A DNA stretch of 64,000 nucleotides from Silurus meridionalis. Lineage: Eukaryota > Chordata > Actinopteri > Siluriformes > Siluridae. Location of the stretch: assembly GCF_014805685.1 (NCBI RefSeq), contig NC_060886.1, positions 10,566,108-10,630,107 of the forward strand. The letters are read 5' to 3'. Numbering within the stretch: position 1 is the first letter of the stretch; each line of letters opens with the position of its first letter. The translations under genes were made by a program, and so were the position numbers. Below, piece by piece: positions 51,348 to 61,135 of this stretch. The notes under the pieces were generated by a model. The model was not told where the DNA came from. It saw nothing but the letters and a program-made list of their open reading frames with translations, and searched no databases.

Positions 51348-54000
51348 ACATTTAAAATTATAATTTTTTTAAAGATATGATCTACTAAACTACTAGTTAT
51401 TTCAGCATACTTTAACTTTAATGTATTCATTCCTTTCATCCTTTATTAATTCACATTCTGACATTCTGGAAGCTGGACATAAAACACTTAAGAATCTATA
51501 GCACTTAAATTAGCCTTGTTTTTTTTTTTTTTTTCATTTAGCCCTGTTCCTGGTTAGGGTAAGCAATAAGCTAGTGCTATGGATTCTTTAGTGTTTTAAT
51601 GCATGCACAAAACAAATATATATATATATATATTTTTTTTATGTTGTGTATGTTTTCAAGTTTAATAATTAAAAAAGTGCAAGGCGGAGACTAAACAAAC
51701 TTGTGGTCCGCCACTTTATATGTTCCTGAGAAAACTCAGATTTTGTTTAGCACATAAAACGAATTGCATTTGCAGAAAGCCTTGTACCGAAGAATTTTGG
51801 TACGAATATGTGTACTGTTACACCCCTTGTATATATGTATATAAAGACCTATGCGAGAAAATGAAAAATAAGAATATGTGCAAGATGTACTGTATGTCAG
51901 ACATTATACAGACATTATAAGTAGATATAATTATATATGCATGTACTATATATGTGAGCTATATAAATTGTATGTCTCTTAAGGGAACCTTTAAAGGTTC
52001 AAGAGTTGTTTTTTGTGGTACATGTCTTTATGTAGCACCACAGCCACTGGTTGGCAAGAACACAGTGAAGTGTAGCAGCAGAACATATGCAGCAAAATAT
52101 ACTGCATTTAACTTTTTCATGTGACGATTATAAGCAAAAGCCATTTATACCAAAAGGCACAAATATAGCAAGAGTTAAAATTTTACAAGCAATAAACCCA
52201 TTTTAATGCATAGTATTATCATGCACTAAGTATTTCCTGAAAATATTCTGTTTTAGTTCTGTGTTTTAACATTATCTTGTTGTTTTCATGTTTTCTTTTT
52301 TTTTTTTCTAGTGTTGTCTTCTCAATGACATATATCAACGATGCTTCATTCATTAGCTCCAATTAGGTCACATTTGCCATGTTCGTTCGTGTAATAAGAT
52401 TTCTTGTTGATATTTAAAGGTCAGGTAAAATGGCAAAGCCTTCCAGCCCAATCCTTTACTGCTTATTGATCAACAAGAGCCTTTTTTACTTCAATTTAAC
52501 CTCAAACACAGACAACAATCAGGTGCTGATTTCATATAATAAATAATTCCTATTATATCACAAACCAATACATTTTGTCACACTACATTTCATAATTCTT
52601 TTTTTGACCATTCTCAAATAAATGCACTGGTTACCATTCTTCTTAGGTACTTTAAGGGGTTATGCAATCATTTAGATCAAATTTCACTTGTGAAGGAGCT
52701 TCTTATTCTTGCAATGTTCTGGCAGGGGAATGGCATTCTATTGTACTACTGTAGGTAGAGGGACTGAGGAAGCCTTTCAGGTTAACTATTTATTAAGAGT
52801 GTGTTCTGTCCCCATTTGGTTGAACACAATACCAAAATATACCATCACTTAATGTTTTGACATTGAATGGCAATAAGGTACAGAAAAAAATAGTAACAGA
52901 ACAATACTTTTAGAATAATATAAATTTGGTAATCTGTACTGGGCTCATGGTGAAGTTTTATTTTTTTCTCCTCTTTTTTTATATCCATGTCTTTTCCTCT
53001 GAGATTTATAAAGAAATAATAGTACTATTATTTATAATATCAAGTACCAGACAGCATGCCACATCTATAGAAATATAAGATTTCTTAAACCTCTTAACTT
53101 GTGCCTGGGAAATGAGATTATTTCTGTGATATTCACCATTGTGACTTTAAACCGAATGACATAACCAGGGCTGGTCCTTCATGTCCTGTTCTTCCCCTGA
53201 GCTGTGTTAATAACACTAAATGATGAATGCATGGGTGTACTGTATAATAATCAGTGGGTTATTATAAAATATTGGGCAAATGTCAGAGGCTATTTTTTGT
53301 TTTTAATCAAATAGCCATTCTGTGCTTATTGTTAATTATTTGAGTGCAAACATTCATAAATGTGCCCTCGACTGTCTCATTTTTTTAAACATTCAGCACT
53401 TTTTAATCAATTTGATAGTTCAATATTGCAAATAAAATATCTACACACTGCTGTGAAATGCATTTTCTCATTATTATTGATAATTATTGTGATGCTTCAT
53501 AAATCACATGAAGTAAAAATATATTATTTGTAATATTGAACTGTAATATTGACCTGCATTGACCTGAAAAAATATACTATAAAGTAAATATACTGTATAT
53601 TTTGACATCATTACTGTTCAGTAATCATTTACTGCATGCTCATTGGATTGAAAACAGCAGCGTTTTATCTGACTTTAGCTATGCTACTGTAGAATATGTA
53701 TTATTATATTTATCTTTAAAAATAATCAGCCAGGAAAATATTTTTCTGTAAATTGTTAGTAATTATACATTCACATATCACATAAATAGTAAATAATTTT
53801 TATTTTCTATAATAATATTTGCCATTTGGCGACTTTGGATTCTGTGTGCAAGTGTAAATATTTTTCTGAATATTAAATGAATTTACTGAGCAATGCCTTA
53901 GATACACAATAGGACTCTTTTTAGCTGCAGATTTGTAACTATACTCACCTCTCTAAGTCCTGGATGAGTTCTTAGGCAAATAGATTTGTTGGAGAAAGTT
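48561..54000. other. 5.4 kb AT-rich non-coding stretch
   Basis: Contains (GT)n at 51292-51344. A possible Tc1-like remnant lies near 50580-50870. Around 52310-52500 there is a non-repetitive segment with several homeodomain-type cores (ATTAGCTCCAATTAGG). No gene recognised. Confidence 0.45.
51292..51344. repeat. (GT)26 microsatellite
   Basis: GT run preceded by a few GTAT units. Confidence 0.95.
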
Positions 54001-54059
54001 GGGGCGGACTGTCAGCTTTTACTAACAATGTTATCTCTGAGTAAAGAGTGTATAAATAG
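54001..54059 (+). promoter_or_regulatory. Candidate core promoter: GC box plus TATA box
   Basis: GGGGCGG (54001-54007) stands 43 bases before TATAAATAG (54051-54059), an ideal TATA box. Initiation would be near 54080. The downstream sequence has a 9-codon frame (ATG 54125) and a possible donor TAG|GTATGC near 54173/54174. It lies about 4 kb before fgf14 exon 1A on the same strand. No transcript evidence is available. In AT-rich DNA a chance TATA is possible, but the adjacent GC box makes this one stand out. Confidence 0.35.
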
Positions 54060-55060
54060 AGACAAGGCAGTGGCAGCGAGGGCTTCAAGAAAAGCTCTGT
54101 TTCTCCTGCAGCTCTAACCTGACAATGGTTTTATTATGGAGACTTGCACACTAAAGAGGAAAAAGAAAGTAGGTATGCATACACTTTTTTATTTCAAAGA
54201 ATTATCATGTGATTGCACTTTTCATTGTATTTTTTTCTTTTTCATTTATAAATAGCATTCATTATAGGCGCATATAGGGTATAGTCTCAGTCTAATAACT
54301 TTATTATTCTAATCATGGATGCTGCACTGAATGTTTTTGATGACACTGTGTTCTGCTTCAGGCAGGTTTTTTGGCCTTTATCTCTAAGCTGCCAGCCATG
54401 TATTGTACATAAAACAGATTTGCTAACAGATTAAAAAAGGAGGAAATAACAATGTGCAAGCTTAGAGCTGAACACTGTTAAAGCCGATTGTCATTTTAAG
54501 GATATATGTGAGTAACATTTGTAATAAAGATCTCTTATAGATGTATTTACAGGTTATAATGTATACAGATGTATACAGTATAGAAGTTATCATACAGTAC
54601 ATAAGTATAGAGTATAAATATTGTAGTAAGATTTTTACATTTATTAAACAAGGATTTTCTCCCAGAGTTCATTTGAAGGTTGGCAGTGTTGGCAGACCCA
54701 TGCAACTTAAACATGCAGCCAGGAATTAAACGATCCAGCTGGTGTGTGTTCTGGTTCTGTGAGACATTTCACTTATTTAATTACCCAAAAAGCAATGCTA
54801 TCAGAAGCCATAAAATCTCAGTACAGATATTACAGGCTCTGTAATAACAATCACAAATAGGTTATCGTTTATGTACTATATAATTGAAAGTGAACACATT
54901 ATTTTAGTATGAGGAAACTCTGCATTGGTCTCACTCACACACACAAACACACACACTCAGCTGTTACTTGTTTGCAGTTTTCTTTTTCATTTTGCCTTTA
55001 TTTTAAGTGTGAGGCTGATCTCTGCACCATTATTTTGCAGGGAGTTGCATCTCTCTCACT
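54060..55060. other. Non-coding stretch downstream of candidate promoter
   Basis: AT-rich sequence with no identifiable repeat. Confidence 0.45.
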
Positions 55061-55099
<39 letters not shown>

Positions 55100-55109
55100 G
55101 TGCGTGTGT
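55061..55109. repeat. (GT)n microsatellite
   Basis: GT run with two CG interruptions. Confidence 0.93.
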
Positions 55110-55430
55110 ATTTATTGTTGAGCTGACAGTGTCCGCTGCTGGTTGGAGCGCAAACTGCAATGCACACTAATCATGAGCATTCAAACTATATTTATAAAAT
55201 ACATTTTTGATCCCTGTGTGTGCACTGCTTGGACAGCGTTCAGATGCTCGGTCTAAAAACCAAACAAAACAAGTTATATTTTAGAGACGTGGATTTAAAA
55301 GACGCTGCTAGTGTTATTTCAAAAACGTTTGTAGAAATGCTTTTGGATCTATCCATCTGTGGTGTTTGACTTTGTGCAGGATATCTTAATGCACATTTTA
55401 TCCTCATCTGGTCTGCATATTCCGCATGTA

Positions 55431-55464
<34 letters not shown>
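55431..55464. repeat. (TG)n(TA)n microsatellite
   Basis: Short joined TG and TA runs. Confidence 0.9.
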
Positions 55465-55515
55465 CGATTCATGCTCGTTGTGTGTTATTGTGTGATGGTG
55501 AAAAGGAATCTCAAC

Positions 55516-55681
55516 CAGTGCTCGAATTGAGTCAAGTCTAATGGGTGTCCCCAGTTGTGTAATACAGTAATTTTTTACTAAAATAGTTTTCAGGACCCCC
55601 CTAAGTCTATTTTTACATAAGTGGGTCCCTAATGCCATATGGGGGTCCCGGATCTTCCAGCCCCCCTAAATTTGAGCACTG
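55516..55681. mobile_element. 166-bp hAT miniature element with perfect duplication
   Basis: The ends CAGTGCTCGAATT and AATTTGAGCACTG are inverted repeats with one mismatch. The octamer ATCTCAAC flanks both sides exactly (55508-55515 and 55682-55689). The interior is non-coding and rich in GGGTCCC and CCCCCCTAA words. Size, ends and duplication together make it a hAT-type MITE. Confidence 0.93.
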
Positions 55682-55973
55682 ATCTCAACTGTGTTACATG
55701 AATCTTGAATGAGAAAAGCAAAAGTAAGATCTTTGCTGTCACCATCTCCAGAAATCAAACCCAACATTCTATTATAGTGGCAAACAGCAGATGGCTCTGT
55801 CGAGTTTTTATTCCTTTTGGCTGTGATCGGGTTTCCCCCAGCGGTGCTGAGCTGAACGAGAAAATACCCACCGTTATTAGGCCATTATATGGCTGGTATC
55901 TTTAGCTTGGCACCTCTCTACACCGTTTATTACAATGTGCATAACGGAACTGGATAAGGCGAAAGAAACAAAA

Positions 55974-55975
<2 letters not shown>

Positions 55976-56020
<45 letters not shown>
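55976..56020. repeat. (GT)22 microsatellite in a local duplication
   Basis: Preceded by GGCGAAAGAAACAAAATGCG and followed by GGCGAAAGAAAGAAACAAAA TG with another GT run, so the repeat and its flank have been duplicated. Confidence 0.93.
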
Positions 56021-56021
<1 letters not shown>

Positions 56022-56126
56022 AGGCGAAAGAAAGAAACAAAATGTGTGTGTGTGTGGGGGAAGAGCAAATGTATAAGAGTGGGAGCGTTTAAGAGATAAG
56101 AGCAATGTGTGTACTGTATGTGTGAG

Positions 56127-56130
<4 letters not shown>

Positions 56131-56166
<36 letters not shown>
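56131..56166. repeat. (GA)18 microsatellite
   Basis: Pure GA run. Confidence 0.95.
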
Positions 56167-56172
<6 letters not shown>

Positions 56173-56255
56173 AGTATTTAAGAGAAGAGAAAGCGCTTGA
56201 GATATAGAGAAATGTGTGTCTGTGTGAGTGAGTGAGTGATTGTGCGTTTGAGAGA

Positions 56256-56257
<2 letters not shown>

Positions 56258-56316
<59 letters not shown>

Positions 56317-56338
56317 TTTGATGGTGTGTGAGAAAAAT

Positions 56339-56383
<45 letters not shown>
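56258..56383. repeat. (GT)24, GA run, then (GA)21
   Basis: GT run at 56258-56305 passing into GAGAGAGAGAG, a short unique bridge, and a GA run at 56342-56383. Confidence 0.95.
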
Positions 56384-56386
<3 letters not shown>

Positions 56387-56465
56387 TGTGCTTGTGCGTG
56401 CGTGATTATCAGTGCTCAGTTGCTGCTGTCCATGGTGCTAAATTTCAGCTTCAGGTCACTATCAA

Positions 56466-56506
56466 GCGGTGAGAGCGCCGCATCCTAACCACTAGACCAC
56501 CAGGGA
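56466..56506 (-). pseudogene. Truncated tRNA-Glu(CUC): 5' half only
   Basis: The minus strand from 56506 reads TCCCTGGTGGTCTAGTGGTT, AGGATGCGGCGCTCTCACCG and C. This matches the 5' half of vertebrate tRNA-Glu base for base except position 26 (G here, usually T): acceptor strand, D arm with A box, and the anticodon arm with CTC. Homology stops after the anticodon stem, and the T arm and 3' acceptor strand are absent. There is no B box, so it should not be transcribed as a tRNA. It may be a processed tRNA-half insertion or a relic SINE head. Confidence 0.88.
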
Positions 56507-56802
56507 CCATCAACAGAAATGATCAATATTTAGAATACAGTAATAATCAGGAACTATACTATAAATAGGCTTTTACATTTTGTTATAATTTATATATATA
56601 TATAAAAAAAATAATAATAATTGGCACGATTTAATAATGTGCAATATACTTATTCTAAAGATAATGGACAATACGTTGTTTGATAACACACAGAAGTGTT
56701 TCATGTTTGCAATTTTCTGTTGCTTTCATTCAAAATGCTTCCCAGTTTGAGACACAATCCTGATCACTTTTTTGATTGCATATGTATTGTTTGCACCTCT
56801 CT

Positions 56803-56804
<2 letters not shown>

Positions 56805-56855
<51 letters not shown>

Positions 56856-56869
56856 CGTGCGTGTGTGTG
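56805..56869. repeat. (GT)n microsatellite with CGTG variants
   Basis: GT run of about 22 units ending in GCGTGCGTGCGTG. Confidence 0.95.
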
Positions 56870-57896
56870 ATAGTTCACAGAGCGAATAATACATTTGTGA
56901 ATTGTTTAGTTACGGGTTTATGAGGACATTAAGAACCCCTGTCATGTGTTGCTGGTTATACAGCGTGTAGAGTTGTTGGAATCTGGCAGGGTTGGTGTTT
57001 GGTGTTTGCTGTTCTTTGGCTGAACCAGCTGTGCGCGTGCAGAAGCTCGTTATCAGCTCTCAGTAAACAGTGTGTCAGAAAGCCGCTTCCTGGCGACACG
57101 GGTTACTTTCAGCTGCCTGAGCGTCTGAAATGATGGGGAAGGAGGAGTGAATGCTGAGGACTTGTTGATGGCGGAGACGCGGTGATCTGTGGGCTGAGAC
57201 AGCAGGCAGGCGCGCGCCTTTTTCCCGCCTTACAGCGCCACACACACACACACACACACGCACACACACACACGGTGTGCTCCTTGTAGAACTACAAAAC
57301 ACACCGCGGAGCTATTAAAGAAGAAAGATATTTGGCTGTTCGAGTGTTGAGAGAGAATGTGGCAGTGCGTCGCACGGCGGCCACGTCCTTTTCCAAATCA
57401 GGGTCTTTAGTCGGCGTGTTACTGACACGCGCACCGCGTCGCCCTCGACTGTTCTCCCGTCGGCTTCACGAGGTCCCGAGCGCGGGTATGCGCGCGTGCC
57501 CAAAAACGGGCTACCGGAGAATTCGCGTTTCCTCCGCCTCAAACTTGTCTCCGGGTCTCACCGTCGCACCTGTCGCGGTACTCTGGATGCCGTCAGGAAG
57601 AGCGGAACACGTTCAGGAGATGCCTGCCGTGCATGCCGGGTGAGCAGAGAGGTCTCACTGCTCCTCCTTAGGAGGAGAGGTAGACATCCATTTCTCCATC
57701 TCCGATTTTTAATGCGCGCGGACGCGTCTGTGATGGCGCTGACTAACCAGAGCTAAGAGAGGAAAAGGGGAGAGGAAAGTTCCGGATACGTCTCTCCTCT
57801 CTCTCCTCTCTCTCTTTCACACACACACTTGTGTGGTTAAAAGCCATCCGTGAATGCATGTAACGGAACCGGACTACTGACAATAACTGGAAATAA

Positions 57897-57903
57897 TATA
57901 AAA
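57897..57903 (+). promoter_or_regulatory. Possible TATA box of fgf14 A promoter
   Basis: TATAAAA stands 279 bases before the start codon inside CpG-rich DNA. Use is inferred only from motif and position. Confidence 0.4.
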
Positions 57904-57940
57904 CCTGCAGGTTCGTGCGCCTGCACTGGATTCGGGGAAG

Positions 57941-57946
57941 ATGTGA
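57941..57946 (+). other. Leader start-stop element (ATGTGA)
   Basis: An ATG immediately followed by TGA in the putative fgf14 leader. Minimal start-stop elements can hold back scanning ribosomes. Relevance depends on the true transcription start lying upstream. Confidence 0.4.
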
Positions 57947-57978
57947 ATCAAACCTGCTGGTACTTTTTTTTTTTTGCG

Positions 57979-58020
57979 ATGTGTCTGAAGCCCGAGCTCG
58001 TCTCGTGCGCGCACTACTGA
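57979..58020 (+). other. Upstream ORF of 13 codons in fgf14 leader
   Basis: The frame starts MCLKPELVSC and ends at TGA 58018-58020, 155 bases before the main ATG. It is in a different frame from fgf14 and does not overlap it. Confidence 0.5.
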
Positions 58021-58087
58021 ATTAAACCCGGGCGGTAAACTGATAGGAAGCGGAGCGAGCGGAGGGCCAGCGCGTGCGGACGGGATT

Positions 58088-58099
58088 ATGGGACAGTGA
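58088..58099 (+). other. Upstream ORF of 3 codons in fgf14 leader
   Basis: ATG GGA CAG TGA, ending 76 bases before the main start. Short upstream frames this close usually allow reinitiation only poorly. Confidence 0.5.
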
Positions 58100-58175
58100 T
58101 ACAGCGCGCGCGCGTCGTCGTCGTCGTCTGTGCTGCGTTCGAGAAGAGTTGCGCGCGCGGGGGGTTTCGTGAGCC

Positions 58176-58368
58176 ATGGCAGCGGCGATAGCCAGCGGTT
58201 TGATCCGCCAGAAGCGGCAGGCGCGGGAGCAGCATTTAGACCGACCCTCCACGAACCGAAGGAGGAAGAGCCCGAACAAGAACAAAGGTCTCTGCAACGG
58301 CAACCTCGTCGACATCTTCGCTAAAGTGCGAATCTTCGGCCTCAGGAAGCGGAGACTACGGCGCCAAG
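58176..58368 (+). CDS. fgf14: fgf14 exon 1 (A-type isoform), first coding exon
   Basis: First coding exon of fibroblast growth factor 14 (FHF4), an intracellular, non-secreted FGF homologue that binds the C-terminal tail of voltage-gated sodium channels and sets neuronal excitability. The 64 complete codons begin MAAAIASGLIRQKRQAREQH and end VRIFGLRKRRLRRQ. Among the four FHF genes this fits FGF14 best (IASGLIRQ, GLCNGNLVDIF, FGL.KRRLRRQ). In FHF proteins, this A-type N-terminus carries the helix that causes long-term inactivation of channels (about residues 2-20). Basic clusters (RRRK, about 28-31, and RKRRLRR, about 57-63) resemble nuclear-localisation signals. The beta-trefoil core lies in exons outside the window. 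The start has a good context (GAGCCATGG). The exon ends CAAG|GTGTGAG at 58368/58369 in phase 1, as in the family. The apparent further frame to 58466 is intron and simple repeat. No signal peptide, as expected. Confidence 0.96.
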
Positions 58369-58391
58369 GTGTGAGCAAGTTCTCGGTTCCT

Positions 58392-58393
<2 letters not shown>

Positions 58394-58465
<72 letters not shown>
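58394..58465. repeat. (TA)36 microsatellite beside the splice donor
   Basis: Uninterrupted TA run of 72 bases starting 25 bases after the exon/intron boundary at 58368. Confidence 0.97.
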
Positions 58466-58468
<3 letters not shown>

Positions 58469-59328
58469 TACTGCATAATCTATACTTAAATAAACGGTGG
58501 TTATATATTGCTTCATTTACTTAACGCACGAGACGTGACCAAGGTTTGAAATATATCATTTTCTTTTATAATGGATTTATTCTTTTATTACCTTATCATA
58601 GCTAAACGTTAGGATTGAATTTATCCCCTACTGCACTAAGTATGATTATATTATATTAATTATTAAGTATATTTATTTTTTAAAAGGCAATATTTGTTTG
58701 AAATGCTCTTTGCTTGTTTATGCAGGTATAAGTTTCTAGTAATAGTCTAGTAGTCTTAACTACACCAAGCACACTACAGTAAAAGTGTTATATATTTTAG
58801 TTAGAATTAAGTATTACTAGTTATAAGAAAGAAAATTAAGCTTATTGTATGCAAGTTTATACCATGAAAACTTTCAATTTTTTTAAATGGACATCCAATG
58901 TTTATTCATTCCTACAGTGTTCATTTAAGTCCAGCTGGACCTCTAAACATATTTTGACGTATAATTATGAGTCCAACGGGAAGCTAAAATTTTCTCCCAC
59001 ACAACCTTAAATACTAATTATTGTTTCAGTGGGTGTCATTCATGTAGGCCATATATATATAAATCGCACAGGTTTTAGCTTTTCATTACATTTTTAGTTT
59101 TCAACCATAAAGTATGAGTTTTTAAAAAACATATCCTTTGAAATGCTGGTGAATCACAGATCTCAGTAGTGTGCAGGCTTTACAGCAGCAGGTGTTTCAA
59201 CTTGTTGCTGTAAAGATGCTATCAGAGAGCTACAGTTGGCAGCATTTGGCAAATTCCTGTCTTAATGTATATGTCAATCAAATGAATAGCACACAGTGTT
59301 AAAATAATCTGCACATAATTACAAAGTA

Positions 59329-59331
<3 letters not shown>

Positions 59332-59397
<66 letters not shown>
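59332..59397. repeat. (AT)33 microsatellite
   Basis: Uninterrupted AT run of 66 bases in intron 1. Confidence 0.97.
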
Positions 59398-59400
<3 letters not shown>

Positions 59401-60725
59401 TTGTAAGTGTGTGGATAATAGACTATAAAAAACAGTTAACTTTGTCATTAGTTATGCCATAGGCAAAAAAAAATGCTATAACAAAGGCCACAGGTTGGTG
59501 CAGTATTTCATGGTCTCATGGCCTCAACCAAATAAATCATTAGTAAAAAATGTTGCCACAAAAGGGCGGCGAATGATGAATTATCCTTGGAACGTCTTGG
59601 CTACCATGCACCTGTGACGGCCATTTTATTACAGCTGGCAAGCAGCTCATGGCTGCCCTGTGTACTCAGCATTTGATTCTTGTGTTGAAGCATGTTGAGG
59701 AGCTGTTCGACTAAGCGCAATCAAGCCTGTCTTCCCTCTTAAGAAAGTCACATGACCACACGAGAAGCGTAAACGAGACGGACGTTGAAATGGCTGCTTT
59801 ATCTTGGTTTCGGGGGCTTATTGTGAGTCTGGCACACATTTGTAGGAATCTTGCTGTGTCCTTGTCTGTACTATTTTGGATGGAAGACCCTCTGGGAGTT
59901 GCCTCATTAAATTCCTTTGCTGTGAGATTTGGAAAATCTTTAGTGAGCGTTTTTTTTTTTTTTTTTTCTTTTTGAGCTCACACACAAGGGCTTTTTATCA
60001 AGAAAGGCAGCTCCTTATTGCTTCCTTCCTTTCCACCACATGTCGTGCTTTTTTGTTTTTCCATAATATGTAACCCATGCAATAAAGATTAATGCTGTGT
60101 TTGCTCAGGCTTACTTCAGCAGGATCCAAAAAACAAATTTCCGACAAATAAACCTAAACGTAGACACCTATTAGAAAAAGCACTCAGATGCTAAAGTTGC
60201 CGTCATGCCTAGACTGGATGCAGCTGTGTTCGCTCGGGAAATGGGAGTCCCCCCCCCTGTAGAGAAAGCTATTTTGCCTTCCACTGTGCAGGATGTGGGC
60301 TAGCTGTCACTTTGTGAACTCGGAACATGCTCTCGTACATATCCTGGGGACTGTTTAGATATATTTGAAATATCAGGTTCAGGTTCTTTTTTTAATGTAC
60401 AAATGATTACCTAAATACCAGCAGCAGTTGCAGGATCAATTAGCCGAAGGAATGACAAGCTTGACCAGCATTTAGTGCATACTCTGGCATATACTTAGCC
60501 AGTCCTTTTCAAGGTCTATTTGGAATGGCTTCCACTAAACATTACAAATTTGGTTTGGATGATACATCACTTTGTCTTGTTTCATTCTCCGAGCTCCCAT
60601 GCAAAGCACTCTATTATAGAGACAAGCTCCTTTTATATGGCAAAGATTCAAAAATTAGATTGTTATGAGAGACTTGCTATTGTACTGGCAACTGAGGGTT
60701 TGATTGAAGTGAATTCATACTCTTC

Positions 60726-61135
60726 ATTTCTCTTCTCTACTCTTCTCATCTCTCCTCCTCTCCTCTCCTCTCCTCCTCTCCTCTCCTCTCCTCTCCTCTC
60801 CTCTCCTCTCCTCTCCTCTCCTCCTCTCCTCTCCTCTCCTCTCCTCTCCTCTCCTCTCCTCTCCTCTCCTCTCCTCTCCTCTCCTCTCCTCTCCTCTCCT
60901 CTCCTCTCCTCCTCTCCTCTCCTGTCCGTAACAGCAGTGTTCCCCTTATTTTGAAAATCTCTTCTCTTCTCTTCTCTTCTCTTCTTCTCTTCTCTTCTCT
61001 CTCCTCTCCTCTCTCTCCTCTCCTCTCCTGTCCGTAACAGCAGTGTTCCCCTTGTTTTGGAAATCTCTTCTCTTCTCTTCTCTTCTCTTCTCTTCTCTTC
61101 TCTTCTCTTCTCTTCTCTTCTCTTCTCTCCTCTTT
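60726..61135. repeat. Polypyrimidine/polypurine tract in fgf14 intron 1
   Basis: The plus strand is nearly pure C+T for about 410 bases. It has CTCCT pentamers (60746-60922), a 40-odd-base spacer containing CCGTAACAGCAGTGTTCCCC, CTTCT pentamers (60959-60998), more CTCCT/CTCTC (60999-61028), the same spacer again with two changes (about 61030-61068), and a second run of CTTCT pentamers (61065-61135). The spacer duplication shows that the block grew by unequal exchange or slippage. The long open frames on the minus strand here (RREEKRREE repeats) are products of the repeat, not genes. Confidence 0.95.

Larger units (their letters stand above)
57000..58175 (+). promoter_or_regulatory. fgf14: fgf14 A-type CpG-rich promoter and 5' leader
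   Basis: G+C and CpG rise sharply here against AT-rich surroundings, most strongly at 57170-57260, 57330-57750 and 58020-58175. This is the profile of a CpG-island promoter, directly before the fgf14 start codon. Visible sites include an E2F-like TTTCCCGC (57221-57228), a (CA)n at 57240-57273, a possible TATA box TATAAAA (57897-57903) and a GC box GGGCGG near 58029. The start of transcription cannot be read off. If the TATA is used it would be near 57930, giving a leader of about 245 bases. CpG promoters often start at several places, so upstream sites are equally possible. A (GTC)n trinucleotide run preceded by CGCGCGCGCG lies at 58103-58128 in the leader. Confidence 0.7.

Noticed and set aside
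57332..57756. Two plus frames of 86-103 codons in the fgf14 promoter
   Set aside because: Stop codons are rare in CpG-island DNA. The frames overlap each other, have no domain, and lie in promoter/leader sequence.
58369..58466. Continuation of the fgf14 frame to codon 96
   Set aside because: The family's exon boundary is the phase-1 donor at 58368/58369. The extra residues are intron and (TA)n.
58022..58516. 164-codon minus frame across fgf14 exon 1
   Set aside because: Antisense shadow of the real exon in CpG-rich DNA, extended by translated TA repeat (YIYIYI).
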